From Campylobacter suis (GTDB taxonomy: Bacteria > Campylobacterota > Campylobacteria > Campylobacterales > Campylobacteraceae), in the NCBI RefSeq assembly GCF_905120475.1, contig NZ_CAJHOE010000001.1:496001-560000 (forward strand): DNA of 64,000 nucleotides, written 5' to 3'. The notes beneath the pieces are model-generated. The model was not told the DNA's origin, did not search any database, and saw only the letters and a list, made by a program, of their open reading frames with translations. The position numbers were made by a program, and so were the translations under genes. Positions 1 to 9,568 of this stretch are shown piece by piece (position 1 is the first letter of the stretch; every line of letters begins with the position of its first letter).

Positions 1-54
1 GCAAATTTAGTCTATGAAAATGGCGATGACATTGAAAAAAGGGTTAGACAGTGA
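1..54 (+). CDS. 3' end of an unidentified gene (partial)
   Basis: An open frame enters from the left edge and gives 17 residues ending in EKRVRQ before a TGA at 52-54. The stop overlaps the GTG start of the adaptor gene (GTGA), so it is probably translationally coupled to the efflux operon. A TetR-type regulator is a common first gene in such operons, but nothing in these few residues identifies the family. Confidence 0.5.
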   Translation, partial: ANLVYENGDDIEKRVRQ

Positions 55-779
55 GAAAATTTATACTATTTTTATTTAGTTTTACTTGGCTTTATGCAGA
101 GCAAATTTATGCAAATTTTGATGTTATGCCTGTGCAAAGTGCAAAGCTTGTTTTTAAAAGTTCTGGTGTCATCAGTAATATAAATGCAAGCATTTCAAGC
201 ACTGTTAAGCAGGGAGAAATTTTAGCTAGCTTAGAAAGTAGCGATGAGAAGTTGGGACTAAAAAATGCCAAAGCTGAACTTCAAAAAGCAAGAGTGGCAA
301 GTGAGTTTGCGAGTGCGACATTTATGAAGTTTAAAAAGGTTAAAGATGTTACTTCCCAGCAAAGATATGAAGAGACAAAATTTAATTACGAAAATGCTAT
401 GGCTGAGCTAAAAAGAGCACAAATAAGCGTCGAAAATGCTAAAAATTTACTTGAAAAAAAGCAGCTTCGTGCCCCTTTTGATGGTGTTATAAGTGCAAAA
501 TTTAGCGAGATAGGAAGTGGAGTTTTGGCACTTAACACCCCTATCTTTGAAATTCTCTCATACCCAGAGGTAAAAATTTTACTTTACATAGATGAAAAGC
601 ATGCAAATAGCATTAAAATAGGCGATGAGTTTAAATTTAAGATAGCACAAAAAGATGGTAGCGCAAAGATAACACTGATACATCCAACCATTGATACAAG
701 GTCTAGAAAATTTATTGCCGAAGCTATCACAACTGGTTTTAAGATCGGCTCATTTGGTGAAGGCTTTATCGTAAAATAA
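51..779 (+). CDS. RND efflux periplasmic adaptor subunit
   Basis: Membrane-fusion (HlyD/AcrA-type) protein of 242 residues that would link the inner-membrane pump to the outer-membrane channel. It has an N-terminal signal-type segment ending near WLYAEQ, a first lipoyl half (about residues 27-55, with VKQGEILASLE), a helical hairpin (about 70-130) rich in Ala, Lys and Glu, the second lipoyl half with LRAPFDGVIS, and a beta-barrel region. It is shorter than the usual 350-400 residues and lacks most of the membrane-proximal domain. The start is GTG, chosen for the 4-base overlap with the preceding stop and an AAAGGG ribosome site. The stop overlaps the ATG of the pump gene. Confidence 0.85.
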   Translation: MRKFILFLFSFTWLYAEQIYANFDVMPVQSAKLVFKSSGVISNINASISSTVKQGEILASLESSDEKLGLKNAKAELQKARVASEFASATFMKFKKVKDVTSQQRYEETKFNYENAMAELKRAQISVENAKNLLEKKQLRAPFDGVISAKFSEIGSGVLALNTPIFEILSYPEVKILLYIDEKHANSIKIGDEFKFKIAQKDGSAKITLIHPTIDTRSRKFIAEAITTGFKIGSFGEGFIVK

Positions 780-3700
780 TGTATAAATTTGCCATAAATC
801 GCCCGATCGCCACGCTGATGTTTTTTGCACTACTTATAGTTTTTGGTATTTTTAGTATCAAAAATATGAGTATAAACGCTTACCCGCAAGTTGATATACC
901 TCTTGTAAAGGTCACAACTTATACAAATGGCGATATGAGCTTGGTTAAAAATAGCATTACAAAGCGTCTGGAGGATGAGTTAAATAGCATTAGCGGCGTA
1001 AAACACATCACTTCGCATAGTTTTGATAACTTAAGTATGATTTTTATAGAATTTTATCTAAATAAAGACATCGAGATTGCGCTAAATGATGTGCGTGACC
1101 GCATTGCTAAAGCAAAAGTGGGTTCACAAAGTGTTGCTGAAAAGATGGGCGCAGCGAGTGAGGAAATTTTTGGCATTTTTATAAGCGCAAAAGATGATAA
1201 TCAAACTGCCTTAATGCACGCTATCGAGCATAAGGCAAGATCGTTTTTGCAGCGCATTAAAGGCGTGGCAGAAGTTGGGGATGTTGGCTTTTTAAAACCT
1301 GAGATAAGTGTGCTTTTGGATGCAGAAAAACTTGATAAATACTCATTAAACGCCTCTAATATCGCAAGTATCATAAAGACACAAAATTTAAAAATGCCGC
1401 TTGGTAAGGTTGAAAATGATAACTCAAAGATAACGCTAAAGTCTGCTTTTGACGCAAAAAGTATTGATGAGATAGCTCAAATTCGCTTGCTTGATGGAGT
1501 GTTTTTAAAAGATGTAGCAAAAGTTGAGTTTGGTGGCTCTGAGCGTGTAAGTTATGCTAGTTTTATAGATAAAAATGGTGCAAAAAATGGCGTTGTTTTG
1601 CAGATAAAAAAGATAAGTGGCGCTGATACTTTACAAATAATAAGCGAGATAAAGAGTAAAACTAATGAGCTTAGCACGCTTCTTGGTGAAAATTTTGATA
1701 TTAAAACCATATACGATAAAAGTATTTTGATAGAACAATATACAAATCAAGCCATTTTTGATATGGTTTTGGGTGTTTTGCTAACAGCGCTTATCGTATT
1801 TTTGTTTTTGCGAAATTTTAGCGGTGCGCTTATTGCAACGATAGCTATACCAACTAGCATTGTTGCTACATTTTTTATCATACATTTGCTTGGAAATGAT
1901 ATAAATCGCCTAACCCTAATCGCGCTTACTATCGGTATCGGGATATTTGTTGATGATGCGATAGTGGTTATAGAAAATATTATAAAACATATACAAAATG
2001 GGGAAAAAGATCCGCTAAAAGCAAGCTATCTTGGTGTAAAGGAGATAGCTTTTAGCGTGCTTGCCATATCTGTTGTACTGCTTTGTGTTTTTGTCCCGAT
2101 AGCTTTTATGAATAGCATAGTTGGGCGCTTTTTCAATGCTTTTGCTTTAAGTGTGGCTGGTGGTATAGTTATATCGTTCTTGGTTTGTATTATGCTAACT
2201 CCAACTCTTTGCGCTCGTTTTTTAAATGCAAATGAGAGCAAATTCTATAAAAAAAGTGAGAAATTTTTTGTAGCAATGGAGGAGTGGTATGAGAAATTTT
2301 TGCGTTTTGCATTGCGATTTAAGGCTTTGTTTATAGTGCTTACTCTGGTAGTTTTTGCTTTTTCGCTCTTGCTTGCTAGCACCTTAGGAAGCGGATTTAA
2401 ACCAAGTGAGGATAATAGCGAGTTTCATCTAATGATAAAAGCAGATCCAAGCGTGAGCGCTAAGAAGATGATGGAAAAAAGCGCAGAAATTTTAACTGCT
2501 ATAAAAGCTAATGAAAATGTTGAATATGCCTATATGATGCTTGGTTATACTGACGCCAAGGAGATTTATAAAGCTAAAATTTATGTCCGCTTGCATGAGC
2601 TTAGTGAGCGTGAAAAAAGACAAGATGAGGTGATTAAAGATTTAAAAGATGGTCTAAAATTTGATGGATTTAAAATTTGGGCAGTGGAACTACCTATGGT
2701 TGAAACTGGTGGAGATATGGAGGAAATCCAGCTTATTATCACGGCTGATAAGGAGCAGATACTTGAGCCGCTTGTGCCAAAGGTAAGGGAAATTTTACAA
2801 CAAATAGGCGGTCTTGTTGATATTAGTAGTCCAAATGAAGATAAAAAAGAGCAGGTTGAAATTTTCATAGACAGGCAAAAAGCCAAAGTTTTAGGTATCA
2901 GCGAGTATGAGATTGCAGATGTGATATACTCATCTTTTTCATCAAATAGCGTTGGAGTGTTTGATGATGGAGCGAACGAGTATGCTATTATGATTAGATT
3001 TGATGATGCTTTTAGGCAAGATATCGAGGCACTTAAAAAGCTTCGTATAAACTTAAAAGGTAGTGAAATTTTACTTGGTGATGTAGCTAGTTTTGTTAAA
3101 AGCAAGGCGCTTTCTAGTTTGCCACGCTATGACAAGCAAGATGAGTTAAAATTTTTAGCCAATACAAACGGAGCCGTTTTAAGTGATATAAAAGCAAAGA
3201 TCGATGAGGCACTTGCACCACTTTTGCCAGACCAAAGTTCGCTAAAATATGCTGGATTTATCGACTATATGCAAGATACAAATAAAGCATTTATCTTTAC
3301 TATCATGATGAGCGCCGTACTTATATACATGGTTTTAGCAGCACTTTATGAGAGCTTTATTTTACCATTTATCATTATGTTGTCTATGCCACTTGCTTTT
3401 GGTGGAGTGGCTGTGGGGCTTTATCTTAGCGGAAATTCTTTTAGTCTTTTTGTTATGGTTGGAGCTATATTGTTGTTTGGTATGGTTGGGAAAAATGCCA
3501 TCTTGCTTGTAGATTTTGCGAATAAATTTGCAAAAGATGGCGAGAATGTCGATGAGGCTGTCATAAAAGCTGGCAAGGCAAGACTTCGTGCGATACTTAT
3601 GACTACGCTTGCTATGATATTTGCTATGCTTCCACTTGCTTTATCGCGTGGAGCGGGCTATGAGGGTAACTCGCCTATGGCTATTGCTATTATTTGCGGG

Positions 3701-3814
3701 CTTATAAGCTCAACCATCTTGTCTCTTATCGTTGTACCAACACTTTTTGGCATAATCTACAAGATAGATAGCTGGTTTAGAAAAATTTATGAAAAAAGAC
3801 CTTTAGATGGTTAA
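779..3814 (+). CDS. RND family efflux pump, inner-membrane transporter
   Basis: AcrB/MexB-type proton-driven multidrug transporter of 1011 residues, close to the usual 1020-1050. The first membrane helix is at about residues 9-29, a large periplasmic loop follows, and helices 2-6 start near 325. The second half repeats this plan. The proton-relay residues are recognisable: a DD pair in helix 4 (about 392-393, in GIGIFVDDAIVVIEN) and a lysine in helix 10 (about 905, in GMVGKNAILLVDF). The ATG overlaps the adaptor stop by one base, and the stop lies inside the start of the outer-membrane gene, so the three parts form one translationally coupled operon. Substrates cannot be predicted. Confidence 0.95.
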   Translation: MYKFAINRPIATLMFFALLIVFGIFSIKNMSINAYPQVDIPLVKVTTYTNGDMSLVKNSITKRLEDELNSISGVKHITSHSFDNLSMIFIEFYLNKDIEIALNDVRDRIAKAKVGSQSVAEKMGAASEEIFGIFISAKDDNQTALMHAIEHKARSFLQRIKGVAEVGDVGFLKPEISVLLDAEKLDKYSLNASNIASIIKTQNLKMPLGKVENDNSKITLKSAFDAKSIDEIAQIRLLDGVFLKDVAKVEFGGSERVSYASFIDKNGAKNGVVLQIKKISGADTLQIISEIKSKTNELSTLLGENFDIKTIYDKSILIEQYTNQAIFDMVLGVLLTALIVFLFLRNFSGALIATIAIPTSIVATFFIIHLLGNDINRLTLIALTIGIGIFVDDAIVVIENIIKHIQNGEKDPLKASYLGVKEIAFSVLAISVVLLCVFVPIAFMNSIVGRFFNAFALSVAGGIVISFLVCIMLTPTLCARFLNANESKFYKKSEKFFVAMEEWYEKFLRFALRFKALFIVLTLVVFAFSLLLASTLGSGFKPSEDNSEFHLMIKADPSVSAKKMMEKSAEILTAIKANENVEYAYMMLGYTDAKEIYKAKIYVRLHELSEREKRQDEVIKDLKDGLKFDGFKIWAVELPMVETGGDMEEIQLIITADKEQILEPLVPKVREILQQIGGLVDISSPNEDKKEQVEIFIDRQKAKVLGISEYEIADVIYSSFSSNSVGVFDDGANEYAIMIRFDDAFRQDIEALKKLRINLKGSEILLGDVASFVKSKALSSLPRYDKQDELKFLANTNGAVLSDIKAKIDEALAPLLPDQSSLKYAGFIDYMQDTNKAFIFTIMMSAVLIYMVLAALYESFILPFIIMLSMPLAFGGVAVGLYLSGNSFSLFVMVGAILLFGMVGKNAILLVDFANKFAKDGENVDEAVIKAGKARLRAILMTTLAMIFAMLPLALSRGAGYEGNSPMAIAIICGLISSTILSLIVVPTLFGIIYKIDSWFRKIYEKRPLDG

Positions 3815-5039
3815 ATTTTTTATCATCTTTGCTACATTTTCGCTCTTAAATGCTGGAAATTTAAGTGAGCTTATACATTTGGCACAAAGTGCAAAACAGG
3901 TGGAATTTATAAAATTTTCAAAAAATATCTACACGAAAAATGCCACAAAAAAGGACTTAAACATTGATATAAGCGGTAGATATACGATTATGCAAAAGGA
4001 TGGCGAATACAAAAGCAAGTCTGGATCAATGCTTTTGCGATTTGAGTATCTGCTCTTTGATGGTGGCGAGAGAGATGCCATTCAAAAGATACAAAGCTAT
4101 GAAAATGCCAGTGAAATTTACAAAAGCGAAGCATATAAAAACCTAATAAGCTTGCAAGTTGGTAAAATTTACTTTAACGCTATTGCCATAGAAGCACTTA
4201 TACAAAACAAGCAAAATGAGCTTAATGCGATAAATATAGCAAATGCTAATAGCGAGTTTTTTTACGAATTTGGCGAGATAGATGAAGTTGAGTTTAATGC
4301 ACTAAATGATGCTTTAAGTGCCGCTAAATCAGAGCTTGATGAGCTTTATTTGCGTCAAGTAGAGTTAATCTCAAGAATAAATTTACTCTCAAACGCAAAG
4401 CTAAATTTTATACGCGGCAGCAAAATGCAAATGCCTGAGTTTTGGAGCAAGGCAAAAAATGCTAATTTACAAGCAAAGAAAAAAGAAGCACTTATAAACG
4501 AACAAAGCACAACCCAATCACAAAGTAAGCTCATTCCAAAAATTTATCTTAAAGATTCTCAGGTACTAAATGAAAACAGTTTTAAAAAGGGCGACGCAAG
4601 CTCTGCTCAGATGGCTAAACGCTATCTTGATACAAATAAGCCCTTGCTAGAGCTTAGCTGGAGTTTACCAAGCTCGCTAAACAAAAGCACTGAACAGCAA
4701 AAAAATGAAGCCAAATATCAAAAAATAGCACTTGCTTTAAGCGAAGAAGAGCGTATTAGCTTGCAGCGGCTAGAGGCTCTTGAGGCATTGATAAAACGCC
4801 TTGACGCGGAGCAAAAGATAAAACAGACCAAAGTATCAAGCGTGCAAAAAAGCTTTGAAAATTTGGCTAGGCTTTATATTTGGGGTAAAATTTCTTATAA
4901 TGAGTTTTTATTTTTGCTAGATGATAATGTTGCTTGGCTAAACGGTTTTTGGCTTGATAAAGATGAGCTTGAGATACGCAAAATGGAGTATTATTACGAG
5001 CGCGGGGATGAAATTTTAAAAAGGATAAAAGATGAATAA
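3807..5039 (+). CDS. TolC-family outer-membrane efflux protein
   Basis: Third component of the RND system, 410 residues, with a short signal peptide (cleavage probably after LLNAG). The remainder is mostly long amphipathic helix with Ala, Lys and Glu repeats, as expected for the periplasmic tunnel of TolC-like channels. Sequence identity to TolC is not obvious by eye; the call rests on position, signal peptide and helical pattern. It overlaps the pump gene by 8 bases and the following EamA gene by 8 bases. Confidence 0.75.
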   Translation: MVKFFIIFATFSLLNAGNLSELIHLAQSAKQVEFIKFSKNIYTKNATKKDLNIDISGRYTIMQKDGEYKSKSGSMLLRFEYLLFDGGERDAIQKIQSYENASEIYKSEAYKNLISLQVGKIYFNAIAIEALIQNKQNELNAINIANANSEFFYEFGEIDEVEFNALNDALSAAKSELDELYLRQVELISRINLLSNAKLNFIRGSKMQMPEFWSKAKNANLQAKKKEALINEQSTTQSQSKLIPKIYLKDSQVLNENSFKKGDASSAQMAKRYLDTNKPLLELSWSLPSSLNKSTEQQKNEAKYQKIALALSEEERISLQRLEALEALIKRLDAEQKIKQTKVSSVQKSFENLARLYIWGKISYNEFLFLLDDNVAWLNGFWLDKDELEIRKMEYYYERGDEILKRIKDE

Positions 5040-5907
5040 ACTTATTTTTGTTACCATTTTATGGGCATTTAGCTTCTCTTTGATAGGCGAGTTTTTATCG
5101 GGCAAGTTAGATAGCTACTTTAGCGTATTTACTCGTGTTGCGCTTGCTAGTCTTGTTTTTTTGCCATTTACAAGATTTAAAGGTGTGCCTACACGCTTAA
5201 AGCTAGCTGTTATGGGGATAGGAGCTTTGCAGATAGGTGCGATGTATCTTTTTTACTATAACTCATTTTTGTATCTCAGTGTGCCAGAAGTTGCTTTATT
5301 TACAATATTTACGCCGTTTTATGTAACGCTTGTTTATGATGCTTTTGAGAAAAAATTTCGCTCACTTTATCTTATAAGTGTCGGAGTTGCTGTGCTTGGA
5401 GCGTTTGTTATAAAATATGGCGGTATAAATGAGGGCTTTTTAAAGGGTTTTTTGCTAGTTCAAGGGGCAAACATTTGCTTTGGATTTGGTCAAAGTGCAT
5501 ATAAAATTTTACTTGAGCGAAATAGAGTAGAGCAAAAAGGCATATTTGGATATTTTCATTTTGGGGCATTTTTTGTAACACTTGTGGCGTTTTTGCTGTT
5601 TGGAAATTTTAGCAAAATAACCCCTAGTACGACACAAATTTTTGTTTTACTTTGGCTTGGTGTGATGGCTAGTGGACTTGGTTATTATTTGTGGAATAAG
5701 GGTGCAACAGAGGTTGATAGTGGGGTACTTGCTATTATGAATAACGCGCTCATACCAGCTGCTATCATTGTAAATTTAATCTTTTGGCAAAAAGATGCTG
5801 ATGTATTGCGCCTTGTTGCTGGAGGAGTGATACTTTACGCATCTTTACTGATACATAAGCGCATAATAAAATTTTATGAAAGTAGGGCAGTTTCGGCTAA
5901 GATTTAG
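5032..5907 (+). CDS. EamA/DMT-family transporter
   Basis: Inner-membrane protein of 291 residues with ten hydrophobic segments arranged as two EamA repeats (about 1-125 and 140-275), typical of drug/metabolite transporters such as RhaT or YdcZ relatives. The second repeat ends with GGVILYASLLIHKR, a characteristic last helix. The ATG lies inside the end of the preceding gene, so it is co-transcribed with the RND system, though the functional link is unclear. Substrate unknown. Confidence 0.85.
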   Translation: MNKLIFVTILWAFSFSLIGEFLSGKLDSYFSVFTRVALASLVFLPFTRFKGVPTRLKLAVMGIGALQIGAMYLFYYNSFLYLSVPEVALFTIFTPFYVTLVYDAFEKKFRSLYLISVGVAVLGAFVIKYGGINEGFLKGFLLVQGANICFGFGQSAYKILLERNRVEQKGIFGYFHFGAFFVTLVAFLLFGNFSKITPSTTQIFVLLWLGVMASGLGYYLWNKGATEVDSGVLAIMNNALIPAAIIVNLIFWQKDADVLRLVAGGVILYASLLIHKRIIKFYESRAVSAKI

Positions 5908-5966
5908 CTTATTTTTAAGCCGTTTTTTAAAATCATAAAATTTTATGTAAAATAGTATGTGAAATT

Positions 5967-6005
5967 CTATGTGAAAAAGTGAATAAGTAAAAGTTTTTCA
6001 CATAG
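5967..6005. terminator. Perfect 12-bp inverted repeat between convergent genes
   Basis: CTATGTGAAAAA (5967-5978) and its exact complement (5994-6005) enclose a 15-base loop. It lies between the EamA gene (+) and the phosphoesterase gene (-), and its right arm contains the phosphoesterase stop codon. The A and T ends of the arms would give U-rich 3' ends in both directions, so a bidirectional terminator is likely. Confidence 0.7.
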
Positions 6006-6687
6006 AAAATTTATCTTTCAACATTTTTTGAGTAAATATTTCAAGACTTGGAAATGCTATGGCACAAATTCTTGGATCTTGCTTTAAATGTCTATAAACC
6101 CCGCCAAGATCGATAGCCGCTCGTCCTTTTGTTATGACTGGTTCACTCATAACCTCGTGACCATAGATGTTAAATATATCATCATTTTCACTTATATCGC
6201 TCCTGCCACTAAGCACATGTGCTTTAAATTTTTCTGTCTCTTTGTCGTTGTGTCTTTCTTGCCACATCTTTCCAACGGCAGAGTGTGATACAACCAACTT
6301 TCGTCCATCAGCCGTAAGGAAATTTTCAAATTCTATATAAGTAGGCAGAGTTTGTAAAAACTCTATGTGTTTTAGCTTTAGTTCATTTTTGCCTTTGTAA
6401 GTTGCAAATGTCTGTGCTCCTCCGTGCTCATTAAACCAAGGATTGTCAACTCTTTTATCTAGCAAGAACTCATCTTTGGCTAAAAGTAGCGCTCTTTCAT
6501 GGTTTCCAAGTACACTAAGATGGCCACCAGATCTTACAAGCTCAACAACCTTATCGCTGTCTTTGCCCCTGTCAATAAGATCTCCAACGAAGCACAAACG
6601 AGCATTTTTGGGCAGTTTATTCAGTAGGGCTTTAAGTGTTTTAAAGCAACCATGAATGTCTGAGACGATGTAAATTTGTTCGCTCAT
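5998..6687 (-). CDS. PPP-family metallophosphoesterase
   Basis: Serine/threonine-phosphatase-like protein of 229 residues. The metal-binding motifs are present in order: DIHG (about 9-12), GDLIDRG (about 35-41) and GNHE (about 61-64), followed by HSAVG and a later GHEV. It resembles the lambda phosphatase/PrpA type, cytoplasmic with Mn2+-like metal use, acting on phosphoproteins or small phosphoesters. It is preceded by AAAGGGACA as ribosome site and stands alone between hairpins. The substrate cannot be told from the sequence. Confidence 0.85.
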   Translation of the reverse strand: MSEQIYIVSDIHGCFKTLKALLNKLPKNARLCFVGDLIDRGKDSDKVVELVRSGGHLSVLGNHERALLLAKDEFLLDKRVDNPWFNEHGGAQTFATYKGKNELKLKHIEFLQTLPTYIEFENFLTADGRKLVVSHSAVGKMWQERHNDKETEKFKAHVLSGRSDISENDDIFNIYGHEVMSEPVITKGRAAIDLGGVYRHLKQDPRICAIAFPSLEIFTQKMLKDKFSM

Positions 6688-6740
6688 TTTTTGTCCCTTT
6701 GTAAAATTTTATCAAAAAAGAGCTTGTAGTTTAAGAAGTA

Positions 6741-6759
6741 GGGCTAGTAAAACTAGCCC
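6741..6759 (-). terminator. Hairpin after the aldehyde dehydrogenase gene
   Basis: GGGCTAGT and ACTAGCCC form an 8-bp stem with a 3-base loop, just downstream of the aldehyde dehydrogenase stop codon on the minus strand. The stem is GC-rich for this genome. No long U-run follows, so termination strength is uncertain. Confidence 0.6.
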
Positions 6760-6769
6760 AAAATTTAGC

Positions 6770-8245
6770 TTACTCGTAAAAACCGCTTGGCTTTCCAGTA
6801 AGATCGATCATGATATTTTTCATCTGAGTATAGTGCTCAAGTATGGTTTTATGTGTCTCTCTGCCGATACCTGAGTTTTTATAGCCACCAAATGGCGCAC
6901 CCTCTGGAATTTGGTTGTAAGTATTAACCCATACACGACCAGTTTCTATGGCACGCGCGACGCGAAGAGCCTTTGTGATGTCTTGAGTAAAGACGCCCCC
7001 TCCTAGGCCGTATTCGCTATCATTTACCATTTTTATGAGCTCTTCTTCATCTTTAAATTTTATCACAACTCCAACAGGACCAAAAATCTCCTCCTGCGCT
7101 ACTCGCATATCATTTGTGACATTTGTTAAAAGTGTAGGCTTTACAAATGCTCCCTTTTCACAACCATTTGCAGTATAAGCTTCACCGCCGACAGCAACTT
7201 TTGCACCCTCGTTTTTACCTATCTCTACATACTCTAAAATTTGCTTAGCTTGCTTTGCGTTAACTTGTGAGCCCATCTGGGTGGCTGGATCTAGTGGATC
7301 TCCAACTTTTATATTTTCAAATCTCTTAACAGCTGCCGCCATAAACTCATCATAAAATTTCTCTTCTACAAATATCCTTGAGCCAGCGCAACAAACTTGA
7401 CCCTGGTTAAACAAAATTCCAAGCTGTAAGCCATCAAGGGCTTTTTGTAAGTCTGCGTCTGCAAAGAATATGTTTGCACTTTTTCCGCCAAGCTCAAGCG
7501 TAGCTGGTATGATTCGTTGAGCTGCTGCGATAGCGATATCGCGGCCTATCTCAGTTGAGCCAGTAAATGCTAGCTTGTCAAGTCCTGGGTGATTTTTTAG
7601 CCATTCGCCAGATTTGCTTCCGCGACCAGTAACGATATTAACTAGTCCTTTTGGCAATATGTCACCTATTAGTCTAAAAAGCTCAAGTACGCTAAGGCTG
7701 GTTTCTGAGCTTGGTTTAAACACGCTTGCATCGCCAGCAGCTATGACTGGAGCTAACTTCCAAGCTGCCATCAAAAATGGGAAATTCCACGGAACTATCT
7801 GACCCACAACACCGATAGGTTCACGAAGCACGAGCGAAAGCTGCTGCTCATTTAAGACATTTGCACTGCCTTCTTCGCCTTGTATCACGCCTGCAAAATA
7901 TCTAAAGTGCTTTGCTGCCAGTGGGATATCTACATTCATTGTCTCGCGGATAGGTTTGCCGTTATCCATAGTTTCTACTTTTGCAAGATGTTCTGTGTTT
8001 GCGTCGATTATGTCGGCTATCTTATTTAGTAGAGCACTTCGCTCTGAGATTGTGCTATGCTTAAATTTTTTAAATGCAGCACGAGCAGCTTTAACTGCTT
8101 CATCAACATCATCCTGTGTTGCATCTGCGATCTTTGCTAGGAGTGCCCCATTTGCTGGGTTGTGCGCTTCAAGTGTTGCGCCATCTTTTGCTGGACGCCA
8201 CTCACCATTGATGTATAAACCATATTCTGATAGTAGTTTTACCAT
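6770..8245 (-). CDS. NAD(P)-dependent aldehyde dehydrogenase
   Basis: Soluble class 1/2 aldehyde dehydrogenase of 491 residues that oxidises an aldehyde to the acid. Motifs: PWNFPFLMAAWK (cofactor site), FTGSTEIGR, the general-base glutamate in LELGGKSANI, and the catalytic cysteine in FNQGQVCCAGSR, with EEIFGPV near the C-terminus. The open frame extends 11 codons further upstream, but ATG at 8245 is preceded by AAGGAG at the right distance and starts at MVKLLSEYG, so I chose it. A TATAAT box lies at 8277-8282. It is monocistronic, flanked by hairpins. The natural substrate is not deducible. Confidence 0.9.
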   Translation of the reverse strand: MVKLLSEYGLYINGEWRPAKDGATLEAHNPANGALLAKIADATQDDVDEAVKAARAAFKKFKHSTISERSALLNKIADIIDANTEHLAKVETMDNGKPIRETMNVDIPLAAKHFRYFAGVIQGEEGSANVLNEQQLSLVLREPIGVVGQIVPWNFPFLMAAWKLAPVIAAGDASVFKPSSETSLSVLELFRLIGDILPKGLVNIVTGRGSKSGEWLKNHPGLDKLAFTGSTEIGRDIAIAAAQRIIPATLELGGKSANIFFADADLQKALDGLQLGILFNQGQVCCAGSRIFVEEKFYDEFMAAAVKRFENIKVGDPLDPATQMGSQVNAKQAKQILEYVEIGKNEGAKVAVGGEAYTANGCEKGAFVKPTLLTNVTNDMRVAQEEIFGPVGVVIKFKDEEELIKMVNDSEYGLGGGVFTQDITKALRVARAIETGRVWVNTYNQIPEGAPFGGYKNSGIGRETHKTILEHYTQMKNIMIDLTGKPSGFYE

Positions 8246-8276
8246 AGTGTTCTCCTTATAAAAATATAATGGTGTC

Positions 8277-8282
8277 ATTATA
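8277..8282 (-). promoter_or_regulatory. -10 box of the aldehyde dehydrogenase promoter
   Basis: TATAAT on the minus strand, 31 bases upstream of the chosen start codon and preceded by T-rich sequence, as is typical of Campylobacter housekeeping promoters. The longer reading frame would begin inside this box, which supports the downstream ATG. Confidence 0.5.
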
Positions 8283-8338
8283 TTCCTAAAAAGGTTAAAA
8301 GTTTTTAAATAAAAAGAAATTTTGGATTTACAAAAGTG

Positions 8339-8361
8339 AATGGCTAGTGTTGCTAGCCATT
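8339..8361 (-). terminator. Hairpin at the end of tgt
   Basis: AATGGCTAG and CTAGCCATT form a 9-bp perfect stem with a 5-base loop. The stem begins at the tgt stop codon on the minus strand and is followed by CACTTTTG. Confidence 0.6.
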
Positions 8362-9487
8362 AAATATTTTGAGCTCTTTTAGCGTAAAACTCCCGCTTAA
8401 ACTCGCTAAATCTGCCTTGCATTATCGCCTCTCTTATTTGCTTCATCAAATTTAGATAATAGTGCAAGTTATGCAGGCTTGCAAGGCGGAAAAATGTAAG
8501 CTCACGGGCTTTAAAAAGGTGGTTAAGATAGCCCCTTGAGTAGTTGCGACAAGTGTAGCAGTCGCACTCGCTATCGATTGGCTCGTGATCGTTTATAAAA
8601 CGGGCTGATTTTATGTTTATCTTGCCAAAACTAGTAAAGAGTGTGCCGTTTCTGGCGTTTCTAGTTGGCATTACGCAGTCAAACATATCAACGCCTCGCT
8701 CGACATTTTCTACCAGATCCTCAGGTGTGCCAACCCCCATAAGATAGCTTGGTCGCTTCGTGTCGATAAACGGCATAACGCCCTCAACCGTGTCATACAT
8801 CTCTTGATTACTCTCACCCACACTCAGTCCTCCGATAGCAAGTCCGTCAAAGTCCATCTCACAAAGCTTTTGTGCGCAAAATTTTCTAGCCTCATAGTCC
8901 GTGCCACCTTGAATAATGCCAAAGATATTTTGATGCACTCCAACGCCCTTACTTTGTATACTTTTATGATAGCGTATCGCTTCATCAGCCCATTTTATCG
9001 TGCGTTTTAGACTAAGCTCTACTCGCTCTTTTGTCGCTGGAAGTGCCACCAAATCATCTAAAATCATCATGATATCAGAACCCAAATCATACTGCGTATC
9101 AAGCACGGAGCGCGGCGTAAAATAGTGCATGGAGCCATCAATGTGGCTTTTAAATTTTATCCCACCATCGTCATTTTTGGTATTTGCCCTTAGACTAAAC
9201 GCCTGAAAACCGCCACTATCTGTCAAAAATGAGCGGTCAAATTTGCTAAATCCATGAAGTCCGCCAAACTCTTTTACTATCTTTGAGCCTGGGCGTAGAT
9301 ACATGTGATAGGTGTTTGCCAAAATGATCTTTGCGTCTAAAATTTCACGCATATCGGTGGCATCTAGGCTCTTTACAGCCCCCACCGTGCCAACTGGCAT
9401 AAAAACGGGGGTTAAAATTTCACTATGAGCTGTTTTTAGCACACCAGCACGGGCGTTACCATCTGTGTGAGTTACTTTAAAATCCAT
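8360..9487 (-). CDS. tgt: tRNA-guanine transglycosylase
   Basis: Exchanges guanine-34 for the queuosine precursor preQ1 in tRNAs with GUN anticodons; cytoplasmic, 375 residues, the normal bacterial length. Motifs: substrate-binding DSGGFQ (about 91-96), the nucleophile region [15 protein letters not shown] (about 267-281), and the zinc site [14 protein letters not shown] followed by a histidine in LHNLHYY. The ATG is preceded by AAGGACGAG. The gene stands alone, with a hairpin directly behind its stop. Confidence 0.97.
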   Translation of the reverse strand: MDFKVTHTDGNARAGVLKTAHSEILTPVFMPVGTVGAVKSLDATDMREILDAKIILANTYHMYLRPGSKIVKEFGGLHGFSKFDRSFLTDSGGFQAFSLRANTKNDDGGIKFKSHIDGSMHYFTPRSVLDTQYDLGSDIMMILDDLVALPATKERVELSLKRTIKWADEAIRYHKSIQSKGVGVHQNIFGIIQGGTDYEARKFCAQKLCEMDFDGLAIGGLSVGESNQEMYDTVEGVMPFIDTKRPSYLMGVGTPEDLVENVERGVDMFDCVMPTRNARNGTLFTSFGKINIKSARFINDHEPIDSECDCYTCRNYSRGYLNHLFKARELTFFRLASLHNLHYYLNLMKQIREAIMQGRFSEFKREFYAKRAQNI

Positions 9488-9568
9488 TCTCGTCCTTAAA
9501 AATCTATTTTTAAGCGAAAGGATAGCAAAAAGTGGCTGAAATTTTAAAGCAGGGCTTGGCTAGGGTGC

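Noticed and set aside
2581-3105. 174-codon antisense frame within the RND pump gene
   Set aside because: It is the shadow of a clearly conserved gene; composition is Ser/Leu-rich as expected for an antisense frame.
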